39,077 nt of DNA from Acidobacteriota bacterium (GCA_025359885.1 JANYDG010000099.1:1-39077), one strand, 5' to 3'. Shown: positions 1 to 7,668, numbered from the stretch's first letter. Numbers and translations are program-made. The notes: generated from the letters alone by a model not told the origin.

Positions 1-18
1 ATGTTACACGTGTAACAT
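1..18. promoter_or_regulatory. Perfect 18-bp palindrome, operator-like
   Basis: ATGTTACACGTGTAACAT is a perfect inverted repeat at the very left edge of the window. It lies about 30 bases beyond the stop codon of the leftward DUF2071 gene, so it probably serves a gene outside the window. Perfect even-length palindromes of this size with a central CG are typical of LacI-family or similar dimeric repressors. The regulator cannot be named from sequence alone. Confidence 0.45.
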
Positions 19-46
19 TCGCTGCCAGCCACCCGCAAAAGACGTG

Positions 47-895
47 TCAGATCCCCAGGTCTGCCGGCTTCCCATCAAACTGCGCCGCCGCCACCGCCGG
101 CCCAGCGGCCAGCACCGTCGCCTCCACCAGTTCCGCCGACCACACATACACCGCCAGATGCCGCGAATAATGCAGCAGAGGCGCCGTCTCCGGCAACGTC
201 AACCCCACCTGCGCTGCCAGGTCATTCTGCTCGATCTCCGCCTCTGCATCCTCCAGCGGCCACGGCACATGATGGATATTCGCTCGCAACAGCCGCCCTA
301 GCGGGTCACGTGTAAAAAGGCAGTATCGCTCGGTCAAAAAATACTCAATCGTGCCCGGCCTGCTTTGCGCCAGCTTGTGCGATGGCCCCAATCCGCGATA
401 CCGGGCCTTGAACCGCACCGGCCTCCGGCTCAGCAAACGGCGGCTGTAAAACTCAAATTCCCGCTCGCCCCGCGGCTTCAAACCCATTTGCGCCCAGTAG
501 TAAGGCAGGTGAAAGAAGCTCCGCGCTACCATCACCGCAAAGAGGTTTCCCGCATCCAGCGAAAGAAAATATACCCCGGGCGTCCCCGTCCGGCGGTCCC
601 GGACGTAGGTGCGCAAATTCAATTCAGGAAACTGCCGCACGCCCGGGATCGGCGGCAGACCGTTCAGACGTACCCGGTCCATCCAGAACGGCACCACCCC
701 AAGCCAGGCCGAGCCTTGAAATGTATCTGCTTCCAGATCCTCCGGCAGCAGCGCCTCAATCTCAGCAACCCGCATGGGCCAGTGAGCAAACAGCAAGTCG
801 TTCCATCGCTGCGCCATCACCCAGCGCCCCGACGGCAGCGGCCACGGTCGATGCGACGTCTTTTCCAGGATTCCGCTCATCGGCTCAGCAAACAC
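47..895 (-). CDS. DUF2071 (YqjF-like) family protein
   Basis: A 282-residue cytoplasmic protein with no signal peptide or membrane segment. The layout resembles the DUF2071/COG3361 family: an N-terminal WNDLLFAHWPM block, a central segment with GVYFLSLDAGN, and a C-terminal half with a YRGLGPS segment and HHVPWPLEDAEAEI. The biochemical role of the family is unknown to me. The start is a GTG at 893-895 with a GGGAAGA-like ribosome site upstream; an ATG at 878-880 is the alternative and would remove five residues. It is divergent from the ThyX-like gene, with about 170 bases between them that must hold both promoters. Family assignment is fairly secure, function is not. Confidence 0.8.
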   Translation of the reverse strand: MFAEPMSGILEKTSHRPWPLPSGRWVMAQRWNDLLFAHWPMRVAEIEALLPEDLEADTFQGSAWLGVVPFWMDRVRLNGLPPIPGVRQFPELNLRTYVRDRRTGTPGVYFLSLDAGNLFAVMVARSFFHLPYYWAQMGLKPRGEREFEFYSRRLLSRRPVRFKARYRGLGPSHKLAQSRPGTIEYFLTERYCLFTRDPLGRLLRANIHHVPWPLEDAEAEIEQNDLAAQVGLTLPETAPLLHYSRHLAVYVWSAELVEATVLAAGPAVAAAQFDGKPADLGI

Positions 896-1063
896 CCCGT
901 CTTCCCAAAGCCCAAGTCTTCGCGTTCAACCCCGCGTTGAGCGCTCTTTAGTCATGCTAGTTCAACCCCGCGGCAAGAGGCGTTCGCACACTGTAAATTC
1001 CGCAGCTCATTGCTGCCTGATTTCCAACAGCCCTATGCCGTATTCTGGTCCCCGGAGATTCCT

Positions 1064-2650
1064 TTGTCTACATCTGCCTCATCCCCTGCCATCCCCGCCA
1101 ACGCAAACAACGCGACGGACGTATTCGCAGTCCACGGGGCCGACCCCGAGGTCCTGGCGTATGCCATGGCAAAGTATTCCCGTTCCTCGCTGTCGATGCG
1201 CCAGTCGCTCAAGGAGATCAGCTCCCAGCGTGCCGAGCAGTTCCTCAATACGTTCTACTTCCAGTACGGCCACCGCTCCATTGCTGATCTCGCCCACGTT
1301 GCTTTTGCGATCGAGCGACTCTCCCTGCTTGCTGCCATTGTCCTCGTCGATGAACAGCGTTGGGATGGCCAGGAGCGCTCGACGCGCTATCAGAACTTCC
1401 TCAAGTCGGGCTGGTACCTGCCCGGTTTTGGTGAGGACGTTGCGGCGAAGCAGATTTACATTCAGACGGTTGAAGAGCTTTTCAACAGCTACGCCCACAC
1501 CTCCGCCGCCGTTTTTGAAGCCCTCAAACTCAAAGTCGCCTGCCCGCCTGAAATGAAGCAGGACGGGTACGAACGCACTCTTAAAGCAAGGGCATTTGAC
1601 GTAGCCCGCTATCTTTTGCCGCTTGCTACCAATACTTCGCTGGGGCAGATCGTGAACGCCCGCACGCTGGAAACGCAGGTTTCGCGCCTGCTTTCGCATC
1701 CTGCGGCGGAGATTCGCGATCTTGGTGAAAAGCTCAAGCAAGCTGCCACCGGCCCGGCCTGGAACCTCCACGCCGAGGATCAAGCCGCGCTCCAGGCCAG
1801 GATCGCAGCCCTCAGCCCGGAGCTGGCAGCCGAATCGGAGGCACTTTTGACCCGCGAAGTCCACGCCTCGCCCACCCTGGTCAAATACGCCCAACCGAAT
1901 CCTTACGAGCTTCAAACCAAAGCCGATCTTGCCCACGCGGCTGCGGAACTGCTGGCTGCCGTTCCGATAGCCCCTGCGCCGGTGGTCGACCTGGTTGAGC
2001 GCACAGAATCGATGGAGGTGGAGCTGGCTGCAACGCTTCTGTATTCCGCGAGCCATTACCCTTATCGCCAGCTTCGCGACCTGGTCGCCGCGTTGCCTGA
2101 GGCGCGGGTCAGCGAAGTGATTGAGATTGGCCTGCGGCATCGCGGCCGTCATGATGAGGCGCTGCGTGCATTCCACGCGGGCGCTGCACTACGCTTTGAC
2201 ATTCTCATGGACATTGGCGGATTCAGGGATATGCATCGGCATCGTCGCTGCACCCAGATCATTCAGGACTTCACCGCGCTGCATGGCTACGAAACCCCGG
2301 AATCGGGGGATGCAGCAGGGCTGGCTGAGGCGGGAATTCTGTCGCAATATCACGCGCAGATGGAGGCGGCGTTTACGGCGAGTCGCGCTATTGCTGCGAG
2401 CGGGGCTCCGGAGGCAGCACAGTCTTCGCTTTATGTTCTCCCGCTGGCAACCCGCATTCGGTCACTCTTCAAGATGGACTTTGCGGAGGCCCAGTACATC
2501 TCCGAATTGCGAAGCGGCCCAGCGGGCCACTTCAGCTACCGCAAGGTAGCGTGGGAAATGTATCGAGCGGTTGAACGCCAGCACCCCGCCCTGGCCCGAT
2601 ACTTCCGGGTCACGGACTTCACTGAACCGATCGACCTGCTGAAGCGTTAG
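1064..2650 (+). CDS. Tandem ThyX-like (FAD-dependent thymidylate synthase family) protein
   Basis: About 528 residues, more than twice the length of an ordinary ThyX (about 220-250). It reads as two ThyX-like repeats. Repeat 1 has GHRSIADLAHVAFAIERLS followed by QERSTRYQNF and a YLPGF end. Repeat 2 has GGFRDMHRHRRCTQ followed by a Y-x-TP end. Classical ThyX needs RHR-x7-S: repeat 1 keeps the Ser/RY half (Ser near residue 106) but has DEQ where RHR should be, while repeat 2 keeps RHR (near residue 392) but has Asp where Ser should be. FAD/dUMP chemistry is therefore uncertain. I chose the TTG at 1064 because GGAG at 1054-1057 is correctly spaced; an upstream TTG at 1010 is possible. Large ThyX-like proteins of this kind occur in Acidobacteria and may not be true thymidylate synthases. 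Confidence 0.75.
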   Translation: MSTSASSPAIPANANNATDVFAVHGADPEVLAYAMAKYSRSSLSMRQSLKEISSQRAEQFLNTFYFQYGHRSIADLAHVAFAIERLSLLAAIVLVDEQRWDGQERSTRYQNFLKSGWYLPGFGEDVAAKQIYIQTVEELFNSYAHTSAAVFEALKLKVACPPEMKQDGYERTLKARAFDVARYLLPLATNTSLGQIVNARTLETQVSRLLSHPAAEIRDLGEKLKQAATGPAWNLHAEDQAALQARIAALSPELAAESEALLTREVHASPTLVKYAQPNPYELQTKADLAHAAAELLAAVPIAPAPVVDLVERTESMEVELAATLLYSASHYPYRQLRDLVAALPEARVSEVIEIGLRHRGRHDEALRAFHAGAALRFDILMDIGGFRDMHRHRRCTQIIQDFTALHGYETPESGDAAGLAEAGILSQYHAQMEAAFTASRAIAASGAPEAAQSSLYVLPLATRIRSLFKMDFAEAQYISELRSGPAGHFSYRKVAWEMYRAVERQHPALARYFRVTDFTEPIDLLKR

Positions 2651-2691
2651 GGAAGCTGTGAACAAGTCGCCGACATTCCCTCGGCGGCTGG

Positions 2692-2801
2692 AGCATTTTC
2701 AGGAATACTGTGAAATGTCCAGCTTTCGCGAGGATGGATTTTTATTGATGAAAAACCCAGTCAGCGGAGCGGCCTTCGTTTAAACCATTCCTGAAAATGC
2801 T
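2692..2801. repeat. Intergenic inverted-repeat element, copy 1
   Basis: The 15-bp arms AGCATTTTCAGGAAT (2692-2706) and ATTCCTGAAAATGCT (2787-2801) are perfect inverted repeats. They enclose an inner imperfect hairpin at 2736-2757 with a TTGAT loop. The same architecture recurs at 33823-33925, sharing TTTCAGG(G)AATACTGTG and the TTGAT-loop hairpin. I read it as a non-coding dispersed repeat family. Whether it is mobile or a structured RNA is unknown. Confidence 0.6.
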
Positions 2802-2849
2802 TTAGAGCCGGGTTGATTTGTCTGGCTTTACGGCGTGGCTGAAGCCAGG

Positions 2850-2909
2850 CCCTTTCAAAACACCGACTTAAATCGACTTAAGTCGACTTAAATCGATGTT
2901 TTGAAAGGG
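2850..2909. repeat. 60-base long palindrome with 10-bp period core
   Basis: CCCTTTCAAAACA (2850-2862) and TGTTTTGAAAGGG (2897-2909) are perfect inverted arms. The core between them repeats CGACTTAA with a 10-base period (starts near 2864, 2874 and 2884) and is itself nearly self-complementary. The three imperfect positions are A/C oppositions on the plus strand, which become G-U pairs in RNA read from the minus strand. It lies between convergent genes. A short stem CTGGCTT/AAGCCAG precedes it at 2822-2848. Confidence 0.65.
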
Positions 2910-2926
2910 TTCCTCAGGTGGCTATC

Positions 2927-2979
2927 AAAAAACTAACAGGCGCTGGTCCTGGCCGAGGCTTGCGCCTGTTAGTTTTTTT
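2927..2979. terminator. Bidirectional rho-independent terminator
   Basis: AAAAAACTAACAGGCGC (2927-2943) pairs perfectly with GCGCCTGTTAGTTTTTT (2962-2978). A run of T ends the plus strand and a run of A begins it, so it can stop transcription from both sides. It sits directly after the stop codon of the leftward Crp/Fnr gene and downstream of the ThyX-like gene. Confidence 0.9.
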
Positions 2980-2996
2980 ATGTTGTTGGGGAAGAC

Positions 2997-3656
2997 TTAC
3001 TGGAGCGGAACCAGACTTAGCAGGGAACTGTTGACATGAATCCTGTCAAGCCCGCTGTATTCAATGAAGCCAAGCTTCCTGAATCGGTTCATGAAGAAGC
3101 TTACGCGCGAGCGAGTGGTGCCAACCATCTCGGCAAGGGTGGTCTGACTTATCTTTGGCAGTGGAGCGAGAGGTTGGCCTTCCTTGCCGGTTTGTGAGAG
3201 CAGGAGCAAGGTACGTGCCAGCCGCTTTTCGCTGGAGTTGAATAACTGATCGACCAGGTCAGCCTGGATGCGTGAGTTGCGTGAGAGCAGATAGCGGATG
3301 AAGAGTCGCGACATTGCTTTTTCCTCAAGCAGGACACGAATCATCTCTTGCCTCCGAACCCTTAGCAGAGTGCACGGGGTGAGTGCTCGCGATGAGGAAG
3401 AGCGGACAAGTTGCTCACTGGTGATGCAATCCTCGCCGAGAAACTGGCCTGCGCCGAGTAACGCGATCGTTGCTTCCTTGCCGGAGGGTGAAACCACCGT
3501 GAGCATCACCTTACCCTTTTGTATGAAGAAGACCGTGTCGCCCGGTTCTCCCTGCGAGAAGATTCCATCGTTTTTCTTGTATTGAAGGATGGTTTTTCCA
3601 AACCCACCTTTTACAAGATATTCCTGGGGATTGAAGACTTCATTTGAAACAGCCAT
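2997..3656 (-). CDS. Crp/Fnr-family transcription regulator
   Basis: About 219 residues from the ATG at 3654-3656, which has a GGAAAGG ribosome site; an ATG at 3699-3701 would add 15 residues. The N-terminal half is a cyclic-nucleotide-binding-type beta roll (FSQGEPGDTVFFIQKGKVML, then the GKEATIALLGAGQFLGED loop). The C-terminal half is a Crp-type winged helix with recognition helix TTRSRVSFFMNRFRKLGF. The Arg-Ser/Thr pair that binds the cAMP phosphate in E. coli CRP is not evident, so the ligand is unknown. No cysteine cluster is seen, which argues against an FNR-type Fe-S sensor. It ends at a strong terminator and is a single-gene unit. Its targets cannot be deduced here. Confidence 0.85.
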   Translation of the reverse strand: MAVSNEVFNPQEYLVKGGFGKTILQYKKNDGIFSQGEPGDTVFFIQKGKVMLTVVSPSGKEATIALLGAGQFLGEDCITSEQLVRSSSSRALTPCTLLRVRRQEMIRVLLEEKAMSRLFIRYLLSRNSRIQADLVDQLFNSSEKRLARTLLLLSQTGKEGQPLAPLPKISQTTLAEMVGTTRSRVSFFMNRFRKLGFIEYSGLDRIHVNSSLLSLVPLQ

Positions 3657-4089
3657 CGAGACAACCTTTCCGGGTAACCCAGAGATTTTGGTGTCGAGCA
3701 TTTTTGCGCTCGTGTTTCTATTGGACGGCAGGACTTAAGACCGGGTTGTCTGTTGTGGCAGTAAGTCCGAGGATATTTTTGAAGTCACTGATTGCGCATG
3801 ATCTGGATGCTATGACGAGACTCCATGCGTACAGGGGATGCGGCGAAAAATCGACTCAGGAAAGTAAGTAGCGTGGAGCCGAATTGATTAGTGCACTCTC
3901 AACATGAGTCTTTCTGAACAATAAGATGCGGCTACCGCTGGTAGGGTTGTATGGCGAAATGTTGAAGTACGCGTCCAAGCCCGCGATCGATGGGGTGACC
4001 GTGGTGGCGACGGTCGGGATCGAACCTTTCGAGTGCCCCTCCCTCTTCCATGCAAGCCGCAATGCGATAATCACACGAAGAGAGAACCC
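3657..4089. other. Non-coding region between divergent genes
   Basis: This stretch of about 430 bases separates the leftward Crp/Fnr gene from the rightward monooxygenase-like gene. The ORFs across it have no convincing composition or ribosome site. The only recognisable item is a tRNA 3'-end-like fragment on the minus strand at 4002-4026. Promoters for both flanking genes must lie here, but I cannot place -35/-10 boxes with confidence. Confidence 0.6.
4002..4026 (-). other. tRNA 3'-end-like fragment (degenerate or att-like)
   Basis: Read on the minus strand, the 25 bases run GGTTCGATCCCGACC and then CGTCGCCACCA. That matches the end of a T-stem, the TTCGATC loop, the 3' T-stem, a 3' acceptor strand, an A discriminator and CCA. 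The 5' T-stem bases beyond GG do not pair, and no matching GGCGACG acceptor strand follows, so no complete tRNA exists. It may be a remnant or an attachment-site duplicate of an intact tRNA elsewhere. Confidence 0.4.
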
Positions 4090-4386
4090 ATGTTCGTCAT
4101 CCTGTGGCAATTTGACATCGCTGAAGAGAAGGTTCCGGCGTTTGAGGCTGTTTACGGCTCGAATGGCTCGTGGGCGCGGCTTTTCGCCTCTTCCACTGAT
4201 TACCTTGGCACAGAGTTGCTCAAGGACGCCTACGTCCCTGGCCGCTACCTGACAATTGACCGCTGGAACAGTGAGGATGCCTTTCGCGCTTTTCGGAAGG
4301 ATCACGACGCAGATTATGAGGCGATTGACCGCGAGTGCGATGCATTGACGGCGGCTGAATCGCGTATCGGCGCATTCCTGGTCTGA
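4090..4386 (+). CDS. Small antibiotic-biosynthesis-monooxygenase-like (ABM fold) protein
   Basis: A 98-residue soluble protein beginning MFVILWQFDIAEEKVPAFEA. The pattern fits a dimeric alpha/beta ferredoxin-like ABM/DUF fold: strand, helix with a conserved F-x-x-x-Y, a GTELLKD strand, and RYLTIDRWNSEDAFRAF. Enzymes of this fold include small monooxygenases and heme-degrading proteins, but many members have no known substrate, and no heme- or quinone-specific residues can be assigned here. I chose the ATG at 4090 over an in-frame upstream start because homology-like sequence begins there and a purine-rich GAAGAGAGAA precedes it. The aminotransferase follows in the same direction after 171 bases. 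Confidence 0.7.
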   Translation: MFVILWQFDIAEEKVPAFEAVYGSNGSWARLFASSTDYLGTELLKDAYVPGRYLTIDRWNSEDAFRAFRKDHDADYEAIDRECDALTAAESRIGAFLV

Positions 4387-4465
4387 GGCCACCGTAGTTG
4401 ATCCATTCCCGGCCTACGTTGAGTCTCGGGTTTTTGGGAGCCTGCAACGCCCATCGTGATTGAGC

Positions 4466-4525
4466 CTGTCATGGAATCGCATTTCATGTAATCGCCTGTC
4501 ATGTAATCGCCTGTCATGTAATCTG
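4466..4525. repeat. Four 15-bp tandem repeats upstream of the aminotransferase gene
   Basis: Four adjacent 15-base units follow the pattern CTGTCATGTAATCGC. Units start at 4466, 4481, 4496 and 4511; the middle copies are nearly identical and the first and last diverge slightly. The array ends 32 bases before the ATG at 4558, so it lies in the promoter or 5' leader. It may be a variable-number repeat or a multi-site operator. Confidence 0.8.
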
Positions 4526-4557
4526 GTAGGCATCCGAACCTGTCTGCGAGGAAGCCC

Positions 4558-6024
4558 ATGCCTGCCACTGCCCTGCCCACGCGTGCTGAAACGATTGCTA
4601 CGGCCAGTTTAGCCAGCATGGAGACGATGGATCGCACCTCGGTGCTGCATCCCTCAACGCATGTTGGCGATTTCGCCTCCGGCAAGCTTCCCTCGACGAT
4701 TGTGGAGAGTGCCAGCGGTGTGCGCATCCGTATTCGCGAAAACGGTGCCCCGGCAACGGAGCTTCTGGACGCTTTTGCGGGGCTGTACTGCGTCAATATC
4801 GGATATGGACGGACGGAGGTCGCGGACGCGATTAGCCGCCAGGCCCATCAACTCGCGTATTTTCATACCTATGCGGGGCACTCGACGGAAGAGTTGATCC
4901 GGCTGTCTGACCGCCTGGTGAGAATGGCCCCTGTGGGGAGTGCAGGGGAGCCGATGCAGCGGGTTTTTTATGGGACTTCAGGTTCAGACGCGAACGAAAC
5001 CAACGCCAAACTGGTTTGGTATTACCACAACCTGATTGGCAAGCCGAGCAAGAAGCGCATCATCGCCCGCGAACGCGCGTATCACGGCAACAGCGTGATG
5101 GCGGGTTCAATGACGGGGCTGAATTTTTACCACAACTTTATGGATCTGCCGGTTGCGGCGATTTTGCGCACGGGGGCGCCGCACCATTATTGGGGAGCGA
5201 GCGGGGGCGAGAGTGAGGGAGATTTTTCTGCGCGCAGGGCACGCGAACTGGAGGCGCTGATTTTGCGGGAGGACCCGGAAACGATTGGTGCTTTCATTGG
5301 TGAGCCGGTGTTGGGCACAGGAGGCTTGATACCGCCCCCTGAGGGCTACTGGGCAGCTATCCAGGCGGTTCTGCGCAAGTATGAGATTCTGCTTATCGCG
5401 GACGAGGTGATTACGGGCTTTGGCCGGACGGGGCGGCTGTTTGGCTGTGATCGCTACGGCATGGAGCCGGACCTGATCACGATTGCGAAGGGACTGACCT
5501 CGGCATACGCCCCCCTGAGCGGGGTGATTGTAGGCCAGCGCGTGTATGAGGTGATGAAGGCAGGGTCGGCTGAGGCGGGTGTGTTTCCCCATGGGTACAC
5601 CTATACAGGCCACCCGATAGGCGTGGCGGCGGCGAATGCGAATCTGGATATTCTGGAGCGCGAAAACCTGACTCAGAACGCGGAGGAAGTAGGCGGCTCG
5701 ATGCTGACGGCGCTGCACGAGGCTTTTGACGGCCTGCCGATTACCGGAGAAGTGCGTGGCGTGGGACTGATGCTCGCTGTTGAATTTGTCGCGGACCCCG
5801 CCACCAAGCGCCGCCTGGACCCTGCGAATACGGTGGCCTACCGCATTTCAAAGCGTGCCCGGGAACTTGGTGTGATTACGCGCGCGATGCCGCAGAGCGA
5901 GGCACTAGGCTTTGCGCCGCCGCTGGTGCTTACCCGCGGGGATGCTGACCAGATTGTCGAGACGGCTGCTCGGGCGACGCGGGAAGTACTGGATGCGCTG
6001 ACGCGCGAGGGAGTGCAGTTGTAG
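4558..6024 (+). CDS. Class III (omega) aminotransferase, PLP-dependent
   Basis: 488 residues, usual for the class III aminotransferases that act on omega-amino groups (beta-alanine/putrescine:pyruvate type). Landmarks in order: YGTSGSDANETNAKL (PLP phosphate region), RAYHGNS, GAFIGEPVLGTGGLIPPPEGY, the PLP pyridine Asp in IADEVITGFGRTG (Asp near 282), and the Schiff-base Lys in TIAKGLTSAYAPLSG (Lys near 311). These are complete, so the enzyme should be active. The amino donor cannot be told; putrescine, beta-alanine or a similar amine is most likely. A GAGGAAG ribosome site precedes the ATG. It may be transcribed alone, from a promoter near the 15-bp repeats. It is convergent with the VWFA gene downstream. 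Confidence 0.9.
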   Translation: MPATALPTRAETIATASLASMETMDRTSVLHPSTHVGDFASGKLPSTIVESASGVRIRIRENGAPATELLDAFAGLYCVNIGYGRTEVADAISRQAHQLAYFHTYAGHSTEELIRLSDRLVRMAPVGSAGEPMQRVFYGTSGSDANETNAKLVWYYHNLIGKPSKKRIIARERAYHGNSVMAGSMTGLNFYHNFMDLPVAAILRTGAPHHYWGASGGESEGDFSARRARELEALILREDPETIGAFIGEPVLGTGGLIPPPEGYWAAIQAVLRKYEILLIADEVITGFGRTGRLFGCDRYGMEPDLITIAKGLTSAYAPLSGVIVGQRVYEVMKAGSAEAGVFPHGYTYTGHPIGVAAANANLDILERENLTQNAEEVGGSMLTALHEAFDGLPITGEVRGVGLMLAVEFVADPATKRRLDPANTVAYRISKRARELGVITRAMPQSEALGFAPPLVLTRGDADQIVETAARATREVLDALTREGVQL

Positions 6025-6102
6025 GCTGACGCGTGCTTACAGGCGCGAGGCTCGAGTGCGACCTGGAACTGGCGGCTGAAGCAGGCGGAAATGCCGGATG
6101 CC

Positions 6103-7260
6103 TCAGGGCTGGGCGTAGTAGCCGACGCGTGTGCGTACTTTGACTCCTGGACGGTTTACTTCGATTTTCAGGTCGCGGTATTCATCTTTTTGCGTGGCGG
6201 GAACGGAGTCGTAGAGCAGCACATATCCCTGAGAGTCGGTAGCGATGCACTCGGCGATCTGCTGGGCGAGCACGGCGTTGGGGGAGTTAATGGGTAATCC
6301 GCCGGATTGCTCGGCCAGCACCTGGGCAGCGAGGTGGCCGATGGCAGCTTCTTTCCAGGTGGTGAGGGGCTTTGCATAGGGGACGTATTGTACCCATGCG
6401 GAACGATCTTCCCCGGGCACTCTGGAGGGGTCAATGGCGTAGAGCGACATTCTGGCGAGCCGGAGTTCGGTGGAGAGGGTGACTGCGGTTCCGAAGAGGA
6501 GTTTGGACTGCTTGGCGTCGGTCTCAGCGTCAGTGCCCTGGAGCAGGGGCCAGCCGCGGCCGAGCCAGAGTACCAGCTTGCGGCCGGGCCGCTTGACGCC
6601 TTCGAGGGCGAGGGCACTCAGGGTCGTCGTGGAGAGTTGCATGCGTTCAAGGCCACCGTAGAAGCCCTGCGACTGACGAGCGGGGCGGAGGTTGGCATCA
6701 ACTTTAGCGAGGGCATCGGCGAGTACATTTCCGTCAGCCGAAGCAGGAGCAATCGGTTTTGCACCATTTTCGTTGAAGAGCAGGATGGTGATGGGGTAAT
6801 CGAGATGGGGATTGTCGCGGAGGTAGGCGCTGAGTTGTGCGCGGGCATAGGTCAGGTCGTCTGCTCCCTCATTGACGGTGAGGTAGACGCCGCCCAGTTG
6901 GCGGTCGGACGAGGACAGGTCGCTGACGGTATTTACGGTGTCGAGGACGATTGTGACTTCGGTGGGCACTTTGGCGGCTGCTTTGGCTCCGTTGATGGCT
7001 GCATTCACAGCCTGAAAACCGGCGAGGGGCATCGGTTTGCCTTTGTCGTAGAGGGTGAAGTCCTTTGGGCTCAGCCCAGCCACGGGCGCTCCTGCGGGGT
7101 CAGTCACGATGACATCGAGGATCGATCTCCGCCTGGGTGACTCTGTGGCGGCAGTGGTGGAAGCGGATGGGGCGGGGGACTGTGCGCTGGCGGAAACGAC
7201 GATCACGGCGAAGATGAGCCAGGATAGAAAGACTGGTATTTTGAACTTTTTCGAGCGCAT
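6103..7260 (-). CDS. Exported VWFA-related (acidobacterial-type) protein
   Basis: About 385 residues from the ATG at 7258-7260. It begins MRSKKFKIPVFLSWLIFAVI, a clear signal peptide or signal anchor ending near ASAQSP, so it acts outside the cytoplasm. The mature part has RSILDVIVTDPAGAPVAGLSPKDFTLYDKGKP-type sequence and a VTIVLDTVNT strand, as in the VWFA-related family (TIGR03436) that is strongly expanded in Acidobacteria. The MIDAS D-x-S-x-S motif is weak: LDTVNTV replaces the usual DxSxS. Function is unknown; a role in adhesion or protein interaction is inferred from the fold. Upstream in-frame codons would add 35 residues before the signal peptide and are less likely. Confidence 0.85.
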   Translation of the reverse strand: MRSKKFKIPVFLSWLIFAVIVVSASAQSPAPSASTTAATESPRRRSILDVIVTDPAGAPVAGLSPKDFTLYDKGKPMPLAGFQAVNAAINGAKAAAKVPTEVTIVLDTVNTVSDLSSSDRQLGGVYLTVNEGADDLTYARAQLSAYLRDNPHLDYPITILLFNENGAKPIAPASADGNVLADALAKVDANLRPARQSQGFYGGLERMQLSTTTLSALALEGVKRPGRKLVLWLGRGWPLLQGTDAETDAKQSKLLFGTAVTLSTELRLARMSLYAIDPSRVPGEDRSAWVQYVPYAKPLTTWKEAAIGHLAAQVLAEQSGGLPINSPNAVLAQQIAECIATDSQGYVLLYDSVPATQKDEYRDLKIEVNRPGVKVRTRVGYYAQP

Positions 7261-7668
7261 AGAGAGCCTTGCCTCCGGGGCGATGGCTCGTTCACCCTGG
7301 GGGAACGGGCCAAGCAGGACAGATGAATGGAATGAATTGGGCCAAACAACAGGCCGAGGATACACCCAGGCGGGCGACTTGTCACCTTAGTCGCCTGCAG
7401 CCGACGACCGTTGTGCGGGGAGGATGCGAGCCCCTGATGGCCTGCACGGGAATGGACTGGGCGGATGATGTGATGGGTGATGGGACGGGTTGAAGCTGTG
7501 ACTTGCTTCTCATTGTTTGCTGATTGCTGAGTGACAGTTTGTGACTTGACTTTAGCCGAGCGTGCTACGATCGGGTCGCGATTCCTAGCAGTTTTGAAGT
7601 AGGTCTTACTAACTCCAAGCGAGGATCTTTTTGATTTTTCGCTAACTTGTCATCGAGGGGACAAAAGA
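7261..7668. other. Non-coding divergent promoter region
   Basis: About 400 bases between the leftward VWFA gene and the rightward DUF3857 gene. No ORF is credible. The right half carries TTGACT (near 7552) and TACGAT, a promoter-like pair whose spacing is too short for a standard sigma-70 site, and a GAGGGG ribosome site just before 7669. The left part is G-rich, with repeated GGATGATG/GGTGATGGG-type sequence. Confidence 0.5.

Larger units (their letters stand above)
2651..2996. other. Non-coding region rich in inverted repeats
   Basis: This 346-base gap between the convergent ThyX-like and Crp/Fnr genes has no credible ORF. It holds in order the copy-1 intergenic element (2692-2801), a small stem (2822-2848), the 60-base palindrome (2850-2909) and the bidirectional terminator (2927-2979). 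Confidence 0.8.

Noticed and set aside
1079..2176. Long minus-strand ORF (365 codons) across the ThyX-like gene
   Set aside because: Antisense to a gene with clear family motifs. It has no ribosome site and no recognisable sequence; such shadows are common in G+C-rich DNA.
4002..4075. A complete tRNA on the minus strand
   Set aside because: The T-stem 5' strand does not pair, and neither an anticodon arm nor a 5' acceptor strand can be drawn; only the 3' end resembles a tRNA. It is kept as a fragment.
4466..4525. A short CRISPR array
   Set aside because: The repeats are directly adjacent with no spacers, and no cas genes are present.
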